NCBI GenBank assembly: GCA_020081605.1
Contig: JAHREC010000009.1
Span: 248,001 to 312,000 of the forward strand
Direction: 5' to 3'
From: Albifimbria verrucaria
Lineage: Eukaryota; Ascomycota; Sordariomycetes; Hypocreales; Stachybotryaceae
Length of the DNA: 64,000 bases
A model generated the notes under the pieces. That model did not search any database. It saw only the letters and a program-made list of their open reading frames with translations, and was not told the DNA's origin. Made by a program: the position numbers and the translations under genes. Positions 50,164-61,960 of this stretch are shown here, piece by piece (positions within the stretch are counted from its first letter, which is position 1; each line of letters starts with the position of its first letter).

Positions 50164-51579
50164 TCAGTTATCCCATATGTTGCCCAATAACCATTGCTGG
50201 CCATCCCATTGCTCTTTGATAACAGGCCAAATGAACTGTGGGGGCAGGACAAAACCACCCTCTTGCTGAGTCTTGGGACTAAGCTCAAGCGTCCATGAGT
50301 GACTTGCGTTGTAGATACCGTGATGGTGATCACGGCTATTACCGTTTGAGAGATACAGGATTTCACATCCTAGACCGTACTCGAACTTAGTGTTTCTCGA
50401 CACAGCAATAGCTTGGGCGGTGCCCCGAGCGACTTCTCTCATACGAGGTAGAGTCTGGGGCAGTTCCTCAGGGTTGCAAGTCCAGCCGTATGGAATCAAA
50501 ATTTGCTGTGCGTAGCTATGCCAGTCAATGAAAGAGCGGATGCCTTGTGATGAGGTGGCTATCTTCTTGGACAGGCTATCTAAAGCCAGGTTTTCAGGGG
50601 TATCACCAGGGCATCGACCGCGGAAGGTCTCAGCACAAGGGTCAGTGGATGAGCCCCTTCAGCGCTCCATTGATACTTCCAATTTCGGTTATTGTCTGTT
50701 CCAATACAAGTTGAATTGCTACGCGGTTGACGATTTTTGCGCCATAGGCGATTAGTGGTCTGAGTATAGACAAATCCTATATATTTCATGTGTAAGTTAT
50801 AGTGATTGCAAGTTGTGCATTATCTTTGTCTTACTTACCATCTGGGTTGTGAAATGGTACGAGCCAGAAATCGTAATGGTCCAAGAACCGAGTTACGTTG
50901 GGTAGCCCAGACTTATAGCCGTCGATAAGCTGATATGCGAGGTACTCGACGACCTATCCGGAGATTTTGCAAATTCAATAGGTGTACAACACTGTTGGAA
51001 TCATGACAGACATACCATGGTACTAATCCACTCTCTAGCGTGAACTGTGGCGTGCCATATTATCGCCGGCTTCTTCCCTTTCTTGCCTTTGTCACCCCAG
51101 ATGTTGAAAGCATATATATCACGACCTTCAAAAGACAAGCCAATATTGAGCTTTGCCGTGTTGTTAGGAAATGCCTCAACAAGATCATCCCAGTATTCGA
51201 GATGATCTTTGTAAGTGTGATATGTATCGAACCAATTCAAACCAGGCAAGTCCCCACGTTTTCGGAGGGACCGTTTATATGTCGCCGGTTTGGCTTCCTC
51301 GCGTATCTGTTTACCAAGGTCACTGTTCAAGAGACGAGCGTCGGGGCGCAGCGCCTTGAAGCTCCGAATCTCGTTGGGAGGAATTGCTATTTCGATAGCA
51401 TTGTGCCTATGGTCATGTATCAAGTGGTACCTAGCAAACTGCTCTTCAATAGCATGAAGTTCTTTGTGATCTGCGGCGCGGACACTAAACACATGGTAGC
51501 CGTCATAATTAACCCTTGGCTCAAGGGCAACGGCAGCGGCCGTCACCAGGGTGTTGAGAAGAACCGGCAAGAATCTCAT
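50164..51579 (-). CDS. Secreted zinc metallocarboxypeptidase (family M14)
   Basis: Carboxypeptidase A/B-type enzyme, made as a proenzyme. A signal peptide (MRFLPVLLNTLVTAAAVAL) and an M14 activation prodomain (about residues 20-110) precede the catalytic domain with zinc ligands in HAREW and DWHSY and the general base Glu in SWTLELSP. Introns: 51015-50954 and 50838-50777, both 62 bp. One base is missing in the CCCC run 50654-50657 (after SAEG); the next frame continues STDPCAETFRG through the active site to the TGA at 50164-50166. A basic pair (KRSLRKR) before the mature domain suggests kexin-type activation. Confidence 0.92.
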
Positions 51580-54040
51580 CGTATTGACACCGTTTTATTA
51601 CAAGTAGATAGAAATCAGAATGCAAGTTCATCAGAGCACCCAAAGCTAGGAGATTGTGGAGGGAGGGTGCTGATAAATGTGTTTACATCAGAGATAGCTC
51701 TTATCGGGCAAATTGAGAGACAGAGCAAACAACATTGGTAGTACTAAGCTGTCGAAACCGATGGCTGATGTGACAGCACCTGTCCAATGGAAACTTGCGA
51801 CGTCAGTAATAGTCCGTCCGCTGCATCATCATTATGCATGCTAAACGATAAGTCAAGTTAGAATAGGAAGTTGCGTACTGACCTGCCGCTTGAATCATCG
51901 GTTAAAACCATTTATCAGCGGAAAACTGCATTGCGCCAGATTTAGCGCGATTATGCCATCGATCCTCTCATACCAATCTTCCCCGTCAAAAGGGTTTCTT
52001 TGAAGTTTTTGCGGAAAATTCATGGGACTACCAGACATTCAACGCCATGTTTAGATGTTGCTTGTTAGAAAAGTCAGAAGCTTGGCTTAATGACATCGAT
52101 ACTATATGGAGGACTGTTTCCAAAAGGTACCCCACAATGCACACGCCAAAAATCTGGGTGTGTAAAAAGCCACCATGATGAAGAATGATACCGGGCAAAA
52201 TCGCCGAAATGATAGGACTATTTTCAGCATTCGTCTATGTTATGGGAGAGAATGAGGACTATGTGTCTCCTACGATGTAAGTCAAATTTCCAAATAGCCA
52301 TTGACATGTCTTTTCCCCTTATACTTGCCCAAATTGAAACTCAAGTGATGTCGCATGTAAAACACTGGTAGAAATCAGGAAATTCTGGTACGTTTTGTTT
52401 ATCATAATTATAGCGCAATTCGAGGCTTCTTGGATTTAACACAGGCTCAGAACACCATCATTATAACACTGAATGACGATTCTAAATTACCCAAGACCCA
52501 CAGTATTTCTACAATTGCGGCAATCTTTTAAGTTATTTTATGAGTTTTCTTATCTACCTGGAATGTTGTCAGGATAAACCCTTCTATTAATGAACAAAAA
52601 CGGACTCATGTGTGCAAGGCGCAGTTGACACGATCAGAAGATAAATGAATCCATAGATTTAATTCTATGTGCCGTTACAGACGCAATTTAAATTTTATTG
52701 AGAAGCATTATGCAAGCGGGTTTAAACTTAATATGTGATTTCAGGCCATAAATCACTTATTATGTTATAAACCTTTTGAATCTAGCTGCGCTCAGCACAA
52801 CAGCCCTGCTCAAGCTTAGATTTGGCGACTCATACCTTAATCAGGTCACTTGTGTGTCCTCAATCCTCTCCAACATTCTTTTTTAAATGAAGAGGTTTAA
52901 ATATGCCATTGCTTAAGGTAAATGATTAGCCGCCAATTTGTTGATTTTTATTCGCCGGCCATCAGTCTTGCAGCTGATCATAGCAATGCTGAGAAAAGAT
53001 GACGAGTACTTTGAGAGCTTGGGTGAAATGCCATAGATTAAATTGATCATTGAATTTCGGCCACAACCTATCAACGCTAAAAAGAACGATGAAGGGGCCA
53101 CTATTCTAGGGACGGTCTCCTCAGCCGCTCTTTCTACATTAAAGATTTGCTGTTTCCTTGCGAGCAAATCAGGTCCTCCAGTTTTGTGCCTCTGAAATCG
53201 GCTTATGTCAAGTGGGATCGCTTGTTAACATCATACACACCTCTATCTCTACGAAAAATTGTGTAAGGCTCATCCTGTCAGGTCCTCATATTCGGTGTGA
53301 CGTAATGTATTTTCTTGCCGGCAGACCCCGAACTCTGGCTCTAGTTGTCAATCAAGCTTCAGAACTGCACTTTAGAAGCCCGAATGTCAATAATAGATAA
53401 GGCTCTTGTGTCGGGTCTGGATGTGGAAGTGTTAATGCCACTAGTATAGTGTTAAAAGCGACACTATTGAACGGCCAAAGATTTTGGCAAATTTGAATGG
53501 TCGGGTTAGATACTCAGATCAACTGATGTCTGTAAGGCTTAGGAGCCTGTTAATTGCATAAATTCTTGGCTCGAGGGATCATCGCCTTACCTAGGCGCAG
53601 TGGTGTTGAGGAGGTAAGCGGACGAGGAGACCTAGCCAGTTTCAAGTTACATGTCTGCTAAAGATTCAATATCGACGTCTGAAGAGTGCAGTCATTGCCG
53701 AAATACATGATACTATATAGTTGGTCATTCATATCAAATGCATAGTTTCTCCATTCATCCGGCTCCACAAGTGGTCACCACAGTATCTACCTCTCATATT
53801 AGCCTGAATAGTCTCGTTTTCTACCATGTCAAACTTAAATTATGAGCTAGCCAATCATCCAATTAGTATCAAAGCCTATGACTGTTTTTGGCTCTTAAAA
53901 TACGGACATATAGGTGCGTGTTCCGGGTTTCACGTCCAAACAAGTGCCGAATTATAAGATTGACATTTATGTGACCCATCATCAACATTCGGACGACCAA
54001 ATTTGTGAACTCATCGATCCCCTCTTTAGATCACACTTGT
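51580..54040. other. 2.5-kb gap, no gene recognised
   Basis: Short open frames only (52913-53167, 53158-53400), without motifs. No repeat structure stands out. Confidence 0.45.
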
Positions 54041-54048
54041 TATAAAAC
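54041..54048 (+). promoter_or_regulatory. TATA box of SnoaL-like gene
   Basis: TATAAAAC 109 bp upstream of the ATG at 54150. Confidence 0.45.
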
Positions 54049-54149
54049 TCTCGCTCTCGGATATTTCAAAACAGCTGGTAAGATTTACTGGTTCAATTTA
54101 ACCTGTCACTTAACATATCTTTTTCAATCTCGTGTTCGCCTTGATCAGT

Positions 54150-54748
54150 ATGCTTCTTAGCTCTGTCGTCTTTCTCTCTTGGGCTCCCTTCGTGGTGGCA
54201 CTTCCTCGGGAAGTAATTCAACCAACTGCAGCTCTCGTCGCTCCACGAGCCGTCGTCACACCGCCGCCATGCGTTGCTATTGCCCCACCACCTACAGAGG
54301 ATGAGACAAGGAAACGGCATGAGATCTTCGCTAATGCCTTTCTTGTGGCAAAGAACTTGACAAACGCTTTTGAGTATATTTCTTCAACTTATATCGTAGG
54401 TCTTTCTTCCAAGTTATTTCACATTGTCAGCTAAGAACTAACCGTTATCGTAGAACCATAATCCTTTTGCAGAAGATGGACCTAACGCTGCTTTGGACTT
54501 TCTTGGTCCTGTGTGGCCAACGACTCAAATAACGGTGCTTCGTACCAAATTCAGAGGTAATCAAGGATGGCTTAATTATCGAGCCTCTGGCATCGGCACG
54601 GTCGTCGATAGATTCAGATGGGACAGGGGCTGCATCGTGGAACACGTAAGTCATGTATCCCATACTCGCTTTTGCCCTAGCACGATCTCCATATCATTTA
54701 TTAACAAGGTCTCAGTGGGATGTTGGTGAGGTATACCCAGAAAATTAA
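54150..54748 (+). CDS. Secreted SnoaL-like (NTF2 fold) protein
   Basis: Three exons (54150-54395, 54454-54645, 54716-54748) give an uninterrupted 156-residue protein. A signal peptide (MLLSSVVFLSWAPFVVA) and a Pro/Ala-rich linker precede a small domain with AYISSTYI-like FEYISSTYI-NHNPFAEDGPNAALDF and GCIVEH-WDVGE, the pattern of fungal SnoaL-like/polyketide-cyclase-fold proteins. The substrate is unknown. Introns of 58 and 70 bp have clear donors, and the first has a CTAAC branch site. A GTG at 54132 in the same frame is not used, since ATG 54150 starts the signal peptide. It is one of the few genes here without any frame error. Confidence 0.78.
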
Positions 54749-56006
54749 GGAAGACTTTCCACGAACATTCATGGCTCAATCCATGAAAAAGCCGCTGCAG
54801 CTGCGGGTGATGGAAGCAAAGACTTGAGTTTGTTAGATAGGTTATTAGGTAATATCTATGGGTACGGTGTTTCACGATATGGTCTTCTTCCAGTGTCGTA
54901 CCCTCATCTCTGACAGGGCCTCCTCTGAATTGCAAATACAGACCTGTGATCTTCAAAAGGTTCGAGGAGCAGCGGAGACTGTTCATCGCCATGAAGGTCT
55001 GAAGTGATGGGTTAGTAATAATTTGGACAACTGACCTGTATGGAGTCCCTGTTGCATATGTTGAATGCTCGCTCTTATCACGTTTCATATAACCCTATCA
55101 TCAGCGACGGCTGTCATCGATCTCCTCTATTTCCGTTGTTTCTCGAGAGCGCTCGTAAAAACCCCAAGTGTTTAAGTACCTAAATTAGGTTAGCCAGTTC
55201 TAGCTTGGCTCAACCCTGGTTCGGCCTCGCTCAGGCCAAACCAGCCATAGCTCAGGGCCAAGCTCCCTTCGGCCCTGATCTTCATGCGGTTGAGACCGAC
55301 TTCTGCAATCTTTCGTCGAAGAAGACAGAGATATAGTACGTTAACAGGGTAGAAACACAAGGGGTTAGAATTATGCAAAGTCTACAATGTATCTTTTGTA
55401 GCCTTACCTCTTTCATATCAAGGCCTTGGCACCTAAGCTACGGATGTACCTTTAGCGATTAGAAGTAGCTATCTTTTGTAGTAAGCTCAAACCCTCATCG
55501 ACCGTTTGAGCTTACCACGAAAGACAGCTATTTTTATAGCTTTTTAAAGCCCTGTATTATAGCATACTTCTACTATATTATAGCACTAGCTCACTATATT
55601 ACAGCACCTACTCGCTATATTATACTAGTCCCCTGTAATATAGCGTACAACCCTATGTTGTAACACCTAGTCCTTATATACATAATTCTTGTCTAGGAAC
55701 CAGGCAGTACATCTATGCATTATCTACGTCCTCGATACTCATTAGTCTCAACTTGATAAAGATCAGGGCCTTAGCTCAACCAAGTAACACCGTCCAGAAC
55801 CAGGTGACTTCTAGAAGACAACAACAGCAATGGTAAGCGCACGAACGATTTGACATGCACGTGCCAGTAGTTCACGCAGACCTTATCCAATGCTACACTT
55901 GCGGCTGAATGTGGCTGAACCGCATGTGCCGAAAACCCCATCTATGGAAGCATATGTTCATTTCACCCTTTCTTCGTCACTGAGACTCGAAAAAGACTCA
56001 ATAATC
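54749..56006. other. Intergenic with repeat-derived segment
   Basis: From about 55180 to 55780 the sequence contains short recurring motifs (several variants of CTATATTATAGCAC and GTAATATAGCG near 55550-55640, and a hairpin at 55467-55529), suggesting an old transposon remnant. A 145-codon minus-strand frame (54651-55088) has no features. Confidence 0.45.
55467..55529. repeat. 26-bp imperfect inverted repeat (hairpin)
   Basis: Arms at 55467-55492 and 55504-55529 are separated by 11 bp. Read in the same sense they differ at three positions, all transitions (left arm A or T where the right gives G or C), consistent with RIP on one arm. Confidence 0.8.
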
Positions 56007-57703
56007 ATGTCTTTCCGTCTGTTGGATGTTCATACGGGGAAGCTGACGGAATATCCGCTTTCCGCACGCCCCCATATCTAGCGGCATCTCATGCTTGGAG
56101 CGAGCGTCTCTTCCCACCAGGCGTCGACTTCCTCGACAGCCCGGGGCGCTCCGCTCTAGTAGCGACGCTTGCGCAACGATACCCTACCATCACTTCATGC
56201 TGGGTAGACACGATCTGCATTAACCAGGATGACGAGGATGACAAACTCCGTCAGATTCCGATGATGGGCGACATTTTTGGAGGCGCAGAAGCTGTTCTTA
56301 TTATCCTTGGCTGCGTTTTCGGCATGCGTCAAGACCATGTGGATGAATTGACAAAACAACTTAGTGGAGCTCTCTCAATGGAGGCAGATGAAGCGTGGGC
56401 GTCAGAAGGCCCGTACTGGCAAAATGGTGATGGACGAGGGCTGATTGCGCAAGCCATGAGGGGACTGGCGAGGCTGACGGTAACTTCTTGGAGCACGAGA
56501 GTATGGACGTTGCAAGAGTACATTCTAGCTCGCAGAGTCGTCTGGATCGGCCAGGATCTTGAATCTTTGATTCTTCATGATCGGTTGTTTTCTGCCCTGC
56601 CCAGTATCTGCGACACACTAGGCATCCAGGAATGTCTAGGCGACGAGTTTGCAAAGCTTTATGGCTTCTTTAGTGGCATGGCAAATTGTCGACTCGGTCC
56701 GATCGAGAAGACGCGGGTAATGGAATTATTGGGAAACCGCAAGGCGACCGTAGAATGCGATGAGGTGTACGGCGTCATGGCTGCCTCGGGCGTGGAGATA
56801 CCCACCATCAAAGGGGAAAGAAAAGAGAGTGCGTGGGCAAGATGGGTTGAAGCGGCGCTTGTTCGAGGACACTTGAGATGGTTACTCATGCCTGCTGTCA
56901 TCGAGCCGCTGCCATTCAGCCCGCAACCCATTGCGAAGAACTGCATCGTTGTACCGTTTGGCATGAGGCACAAGGCGTCTTCCGGCTCGGCTCTGGACGA
57001 AGTCAAACCACTTGGTCCAATTGAGGTTCAGAATGGAACGGTTACCGTCACTGGCAGGATGATTGGAACTTGCCGCGTCGGAGTCCGGTTGGGTAAAGTG
57101 CATGAGCCAATGCCGAACCGTATCCATCGAGACATTACTCTGATACAGTTCACCCTGGGCATGTGGCCGAGAGCTCTCAAGGTAGCTTCGGCATTTGGTG
57201 CCGGCCGCTACAATCCGAAGCAAACTATACTCATCGCCCAAGCTTTATTCAACAACTGGACAAGAGCACTCCATGCAGTGCGCCATAGAAAAGAAGACCA
57301 CTTTAAGATGAAGTTGCGACGGGGAAGGCAGACTCTCATCTGGCAAGACTTTATGGCATTACAAATGGGTCAAATGCCCGGCATGAACGATGGTGTCGCC
57401 TATCTCACCAAGATTCGCTGCTTATCTGTAGCAATAGATGCGGTGCTCGTCCTTGCTCCAGATCAGGAGGTGTCAGATGGGGAGCTTATTGTGGTTGATA
57501 TTGGTGGGCGGACAGTGGATGGACGTTGCATATTCATGATCGCCACTAAACCAAGCCCTGAAGGTGGGAGTAGCAATGATGTGCTGCACAAGGTATGTGT
57601 GACGCTTCCCGTCACTGGTGAGTACGAGGAGGCTATCCGGTCTCTGCCCTTGCAGACGTTTTCTTTGGCGGAAAAGGTTGCGAAGTTTGTAAAAGGTATC
57701 TAA
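56007..57703 (+). CDS. HET-domain protein, one frameshift
   Basis: Heterokaryon-incompatibility (HET) domain protein, a class linked to programmed cell death on non-self fusion. The start at 56007 (MSFRLLDVHTGKLTEYPLS) fits the family; an upstream in-frame ATG at 55890 adds about 39 unrelated residues. The domain follows: SHAWSE, CWVDTICINQDDEDDKLRQI, MMGDIFGGAEAVLIILG and STRVWTLQEYIL. One base is missing in the C run 56069-56073 (SARP to PYLAASHAW). From 56261 onward the frame is open to the TAA at 57703. The C-terminal two thirds has no recognised domain. No introns needed. It lies 6.6 kb from HET-C on the same strand. Confidence 0.88.
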
Positions 57704-58497
57704 GGACAGCTCTGTGAGGACACAGATCTCAACCTTGCCTCCGGTCGGGAACTTGTCAAGTACAATCATTCGCAGGCCGAAGTTCATGGTAATGTCAGCA
57801 AAGAGGAAGATGGCAAAGAACAGGCAACGCTACAATAGGAAACGCCGGGTAATGTAAGCCCGTTGATGGAGCTTAGGATTAGATGGCACTCCGTAGCGGC
57901 AACTATTCTCAGCCATGTATGGCTCTCCATGTGGATGGCAACATCACGGTGACTCTGAATGCTTTTAGGAGATTATGCCAAATTATGTATGGCCCCAGCC
58001 TCAGAGAGTGCGGCTTCAGTGGAGTATTCTAGGGCAATGTAACACAGTGAAGTTAGTATATATCGTATCACAACCATACTGTAACGCTGTTCCCTGGCTG
58101 CGCCAACACCACCGCGCTGCACTTAGTACTGTAGCGACATCGCGCGCCTCATCAGATCTGCATCTACCGATCTAGCGACACATATTTGTTAAGCCGCACC
58201 ATAGTCAAGAGCGGGACCAACGAATTCGGCCCAGTCCAGTCTAATACTTTGTTTGCGAGGCAGCCACATTAATATTGACGACATTGATCCTAGACGATAA
58301 GATGAACACTAAACATTCTGATGCACATATTATTGGCCCAACCCGGTGACCTTAACACAGCTCTCGTACATGCTGGAAGTGAAACACTGGACATGATACT
58401 CTGCCTCCACACTGTGTTCAGCGACACCATATCACCAGATGCATGAATCAAATCTAAGATGAATCCTAGCTGGAGTTGGTCCAAACAGTATGCTGCA
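57704..58497. other. Intergenic between HET and Cys-rich peptide genes
   Basis: 3' flanks of two convergent genes. No further coding stretch recognised. Confidence 0.45.
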
Positions 58498-58796
58498 TCA
58501 ATAGTGACACTTGCACACGCAGCTTCCCAAAGACCCTGAGCCCTTGCACTGAGTAGAGGAGAATAAATCAGTTTCACATTGCATTGCGATAGACGAACTC
58601 GACGTACATAAGAATCGCTGCAGTTAATCGACTGGCTGCCGGCCCTGCATAGACTATAGCAGGTGTCCTGGAAAGGCTTGCAGCTATAAGCTCGTGCCTC
58701 CAGCGTGTTGTCCACGTCACGAGGTTCTTGGCCAAGATCGGCCGGTGCAGCAAGAACGGCTCCAAGAACCGAGATGAAGACAAGAGGGAATCGCAT
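58498..58796 (-). CDS. Defensin-like cysteine-rich secreted peptide
   Basis: A 79-residue precursor. Exon 1 (58796-58608) encodes a signal peptide (MRFPLVFISVLGAVLAAPA) and an acidic propeptide ending LEAR. A 59-bp intron (58607-58549) with a strong GTACGT donor joins, at phase 0, exon 2 (58548-58498), which ends GSCVCKCHY and stop. The mature part of about 42 residues has eight Cys: C-x6-C-x3-C-x8-C-x4-C-x8-C-x-C-x-C. A CxxxC followed later by GxC and CxC is the arrangement of cysteine-stabilised alpha-beta (defensin-like) peptides. Ignoring the intron gives a 168-codon frame with no sensible C-terminus. A TATA motif lies 78 bp upstream. The fold is inferred from spacing alone; it could be another class of small Cys-rich effector. 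Confidence 0.68.
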
Positions 58797-58873
58797 TTTA
58801 GAAAGTAGGTGATGAATTGAAAGCTGGGCTGACGGGGATTACTTGCTTCAAGGAAAGGGAGGCAGTTCATAAT

Positions 58874-58881
58874 CTTTATAG
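58874..58881 (-). promoter_or_regulatory. TATA box of Cys-rich peptide gene
   Basis: CTATAAAG on the minus strand, 78 bp upstream of the ATG at 58796. Confidence 0.45.
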
Positions 58882-61424
58882 AAAAGATGGCATATGAGGA
58901 AACATAGTCCAAGTGTTTACATGGTCTAGAATACTCCAGGTGGAACTGGACCGACCCAGAATCGTGTAATTTATTGCTCGTACGGAGGAGCGACTGAGCA
59001 GCCTCCTTACGAACTGCATTTTGACAAACCAATCGCATCTGGGACCTTTTAGTCTCGTCTACTAGTGCAGCCACATGTCTCGAAATCTTCGTGGGCTACT
59101 CGCGGGGTTCTCCGGTAAGCATCAGTGAAGATTCCACCAAAGTAATTCTTGGGACTCACGCTATGAAATAAGTGAAGCAATTAATGAGTGGTAACAGGAG
59201 ATATAACTGAGTCAAGTCAATGGTTTGAAATGCATAGCACCATCAGTATACTGTACAAGATATCGTTTAGCTATCCGTGTATATGTTATCAAAACATGGT
59301 GGCAAATCCTGGGTAGTCTGTGTGTGTAACTGAAACACCACAGAAGATCCCTCACATTCATAAAAGGACCCTACGCACCCAAATACAGATACCACAGAAT
59401 AGTCGGCCCGTCGGTTCCAATCAGAGTAAGCAGGTGAGAAGGGTGGCATCGGGAAGACTTATTACCATCCTCGTGGTCCAATCGGCCTGCCCAGCCGTGC
59501 AGAAGAAAAGCTGAAGCAAGGGCCTCGACCGACCGCATCACGAAAATTGCGGAGAAAGTTGTCCGCCCCAAGTGGTGATCATGATGCTCAGCCGCTCAGC
59601 CGCTCTGCCGCTCAGAGGATGAAAGACAGGGTTGTCAAGAGTGTTTGTTTCCATTGAGGTTCAAATTGCTACCAATTTAGGAAAGGAACAATTAATTTGC
59701 CGCCATTACGGGCTTTTGTTGAACAGGCCGAAGGGACGATTTTCAAGTTGAGCCTTGATTGTACCAAATTTAATGGCTTATTGGTGTGAACAGGTAAATA
59801 CTACTTATCATCTAATACTGTGTAATCTGTTCCATTTGTATGTAGGCGGTTCATTAATGCGTAGCTGAACGTAGCTGAATCCAAGGTGTATGAAAAGGAT
59901 CATACAATTGTAAACCAGCCTCAGTCCACTATTGGATAGGCCGACGGCCATCTCTAGTGTCGGTAATGAAGCCGCGCTAATTTTTCGTCATTCATTGTCT
60001 AGTAATCTATGTAGATCCCGCATCTTGAAAAACATCAAACTGCACTGTTATCGTAATTCCAGGTTGCTCATCAGCATCATCCCACCTCAACGCGCCGTAC
60101 TCGCGAAGCACATTTTTGAGAGCTAGGTCGCCACGCCTCTTAGCCGATCGCAACAGGCGTCGCTCACTCTCAGCAGACATGACAATTGCTCCTTCATCTT
60201 GTAAGGATGTTAGAGTTGTGCAAAAATCATAAAAGGGACCTGATATAGGTCACCCTCTTCAGAGGTGAGGAGCTCAATAATTCTTGTTAGCTCAGTCTCT
60301 TCAGGGTGAGGCTTTGGAAGCTTCAGCCACAGCTCTGGGCTGCCTGGAAACTTCAGGTGTGGAAGCGGAAGTGGACTTTGGCGAGATGGTTTTTACCGCG
60401 TACTCTATAGCAATTACCACTCCTCAGTTTTGATATAGTCGCTTACCCGACCATCGCGACAATTCTTTTCTTGTCTGTGATAAGATCATGTCTAAACACT
60501 CACTGTTTGAGAGATATTGATTGAAATGCTACTTCTAGCGCGCTGACCTTCATACGAGAAAAAGCCCTTGGCCCAGGGCTGTGTTTGGGTTTTCGGTAAT
60601 TCGGTATGTTGTTGAGGCGAGATTAGAAGTACGTCGATTTACTCACTAGGGTCACATTTCCTCATTAAATACCGGATATTCTACGAGCGTGAGATAAGAT
60701 ATCATGAGCCAGATGCAACGCGAGAGTAGTTTCTTTTGTTCTTTGTGTAGAAAATAATTCAAGATTTAGCTTGCCATGAAGAGATCAGGCAAAGGAATCT
60801 GGCTGAGTCCTACAGTTTACTCTCCATGTTTCGCACGTATAATAAGGTGAATGCCTAGTGTTTTCGGCCAGATGAGACCGAAGCTTCCCTGCAATAGGTA
60901 AGCGCTCTCGTTCCCAACCTGCTCCGAGACATCTGTGGGTCTGCTGGCCTGAAGTTCCAAAGCATTTGTGGGGTTGTCATCCTGGCGATTCAGGTCGGCG
61001 CTTCGCAAGACCAGCAAGACTAGCTGAACATCGTCAAGGTGGAGTGCACTAGTGGCCCATAGCCAACCACATGTTTTGCTGAAGTCGATGTTTCCCATGT
61101 CCCAAACCCAAGTCAGGGAGGTTTTGGTTTCAAAGGTGAAGCATTCGGAACCCCTTGTGTCTCAATCCCTCGAATGCAACTTCAAAGCAGCTGATTTACG
61201 GGATCGTCGGAACAACGCTTCTTCTCCATTCGTGTGGGGATGGTCGTCCTATGGTGCTGAAAGAAAGGATGAAACTGTGGCTAGATATAAAGATGCGATA
61301 CCGTGCACGATAATTCTTCATCAACTTCAACAACATTTAAGTCCAGATCTCATTATATTCTTCTTTCGGCCGGTCCGACCTCTTTTAGTGTATATTATAC
61401 AGTTTTATTCCTTGTCCGATCATC
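58882..61424. other. 2.5-kb gap, no gene recognised
   Basis: Includes a short GCTCAGCCGCTC tandem near 59588-59612. A minus-strand frame at 60817-61098 looks mildly protein-like (LHLDDVQLVLLVLRSADLNR) but has no start context, partner exon or known family. Confidence 0.4.
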
Positions 61425-61960
61425 ATGAACAAGTTCCTTGTCCTTTTCGTGGCCTGCGTCGCTGCATTGCCTAGCGAGCAGATGGAAAAGCGTCAGCAAG
61501 ACACTATTGTACTCTTCGAAGTGGGAGGTGTTCCTGGAAACGAGTGTCTCACCTTCAGAAACAATGGTACGCCAGTCAAAACTGAACGGAGAACGTATTA
61601 TTAACTCGTGCAGGTGAAATTGTGAACGCGGCTTGCGTCAACGAAGCTGCTGACCGCCAGCTCACTCCTTCTACGCGCAATGGTCAGAACGTATTAGTTG
61701 TTCAGCGTGCTTTCAGTAATGGCTTCCGCCCTGATCTCGTTGGTCAGGATGTATGCGTTGGATTCAATGGCACCCACTTCCGTGCGGAGGACTGCACCGC
61801 GAATGGAATTGAGCCGGTCAGCTTCAATGGACAGAACGTCATTTCAAGTAGCGGAGCATGCCTCAATGGTCACAACAATGTTGCTGAGGTTACAGTAAGC
61901 AGAAATGGCAGGAACTGCGCTCAGTTTATCTCCACCTCAGTCACCCCTACTCCTCCTTAG
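61425..61960 (+). CDS. Secreted protein with Kex2 site, unknown family
   Basis: Two exons (61425-61566 and 61614-61960) around a 47-bp intron with a TTAAC branch region encode about 162 residues. A signal peptide (MNKFLVLFVACVAALPS) is followed by a short propeptide and a Lys-Arg Kex2 site (MEKR-QQD). The mature domain has six Cys (ECLTF, AACVN, VCVGF, DCTAN, ACLNG, NCAQF) and recurring Asn-Gly segments (RNGQN, FNGTH, FNGQN, LNGHN), suggesting a small beta-rich fold stabilised by three disulfides. The frame is intact. An effector or surface role is plausible but not shown. Confidence 0.75.

Noticed and set aside
54651..55088. 145-codon minus-strand frame
   Set aside because: Partly antisense to the last exons of the SnoaL-like gene and without recognisable domains.
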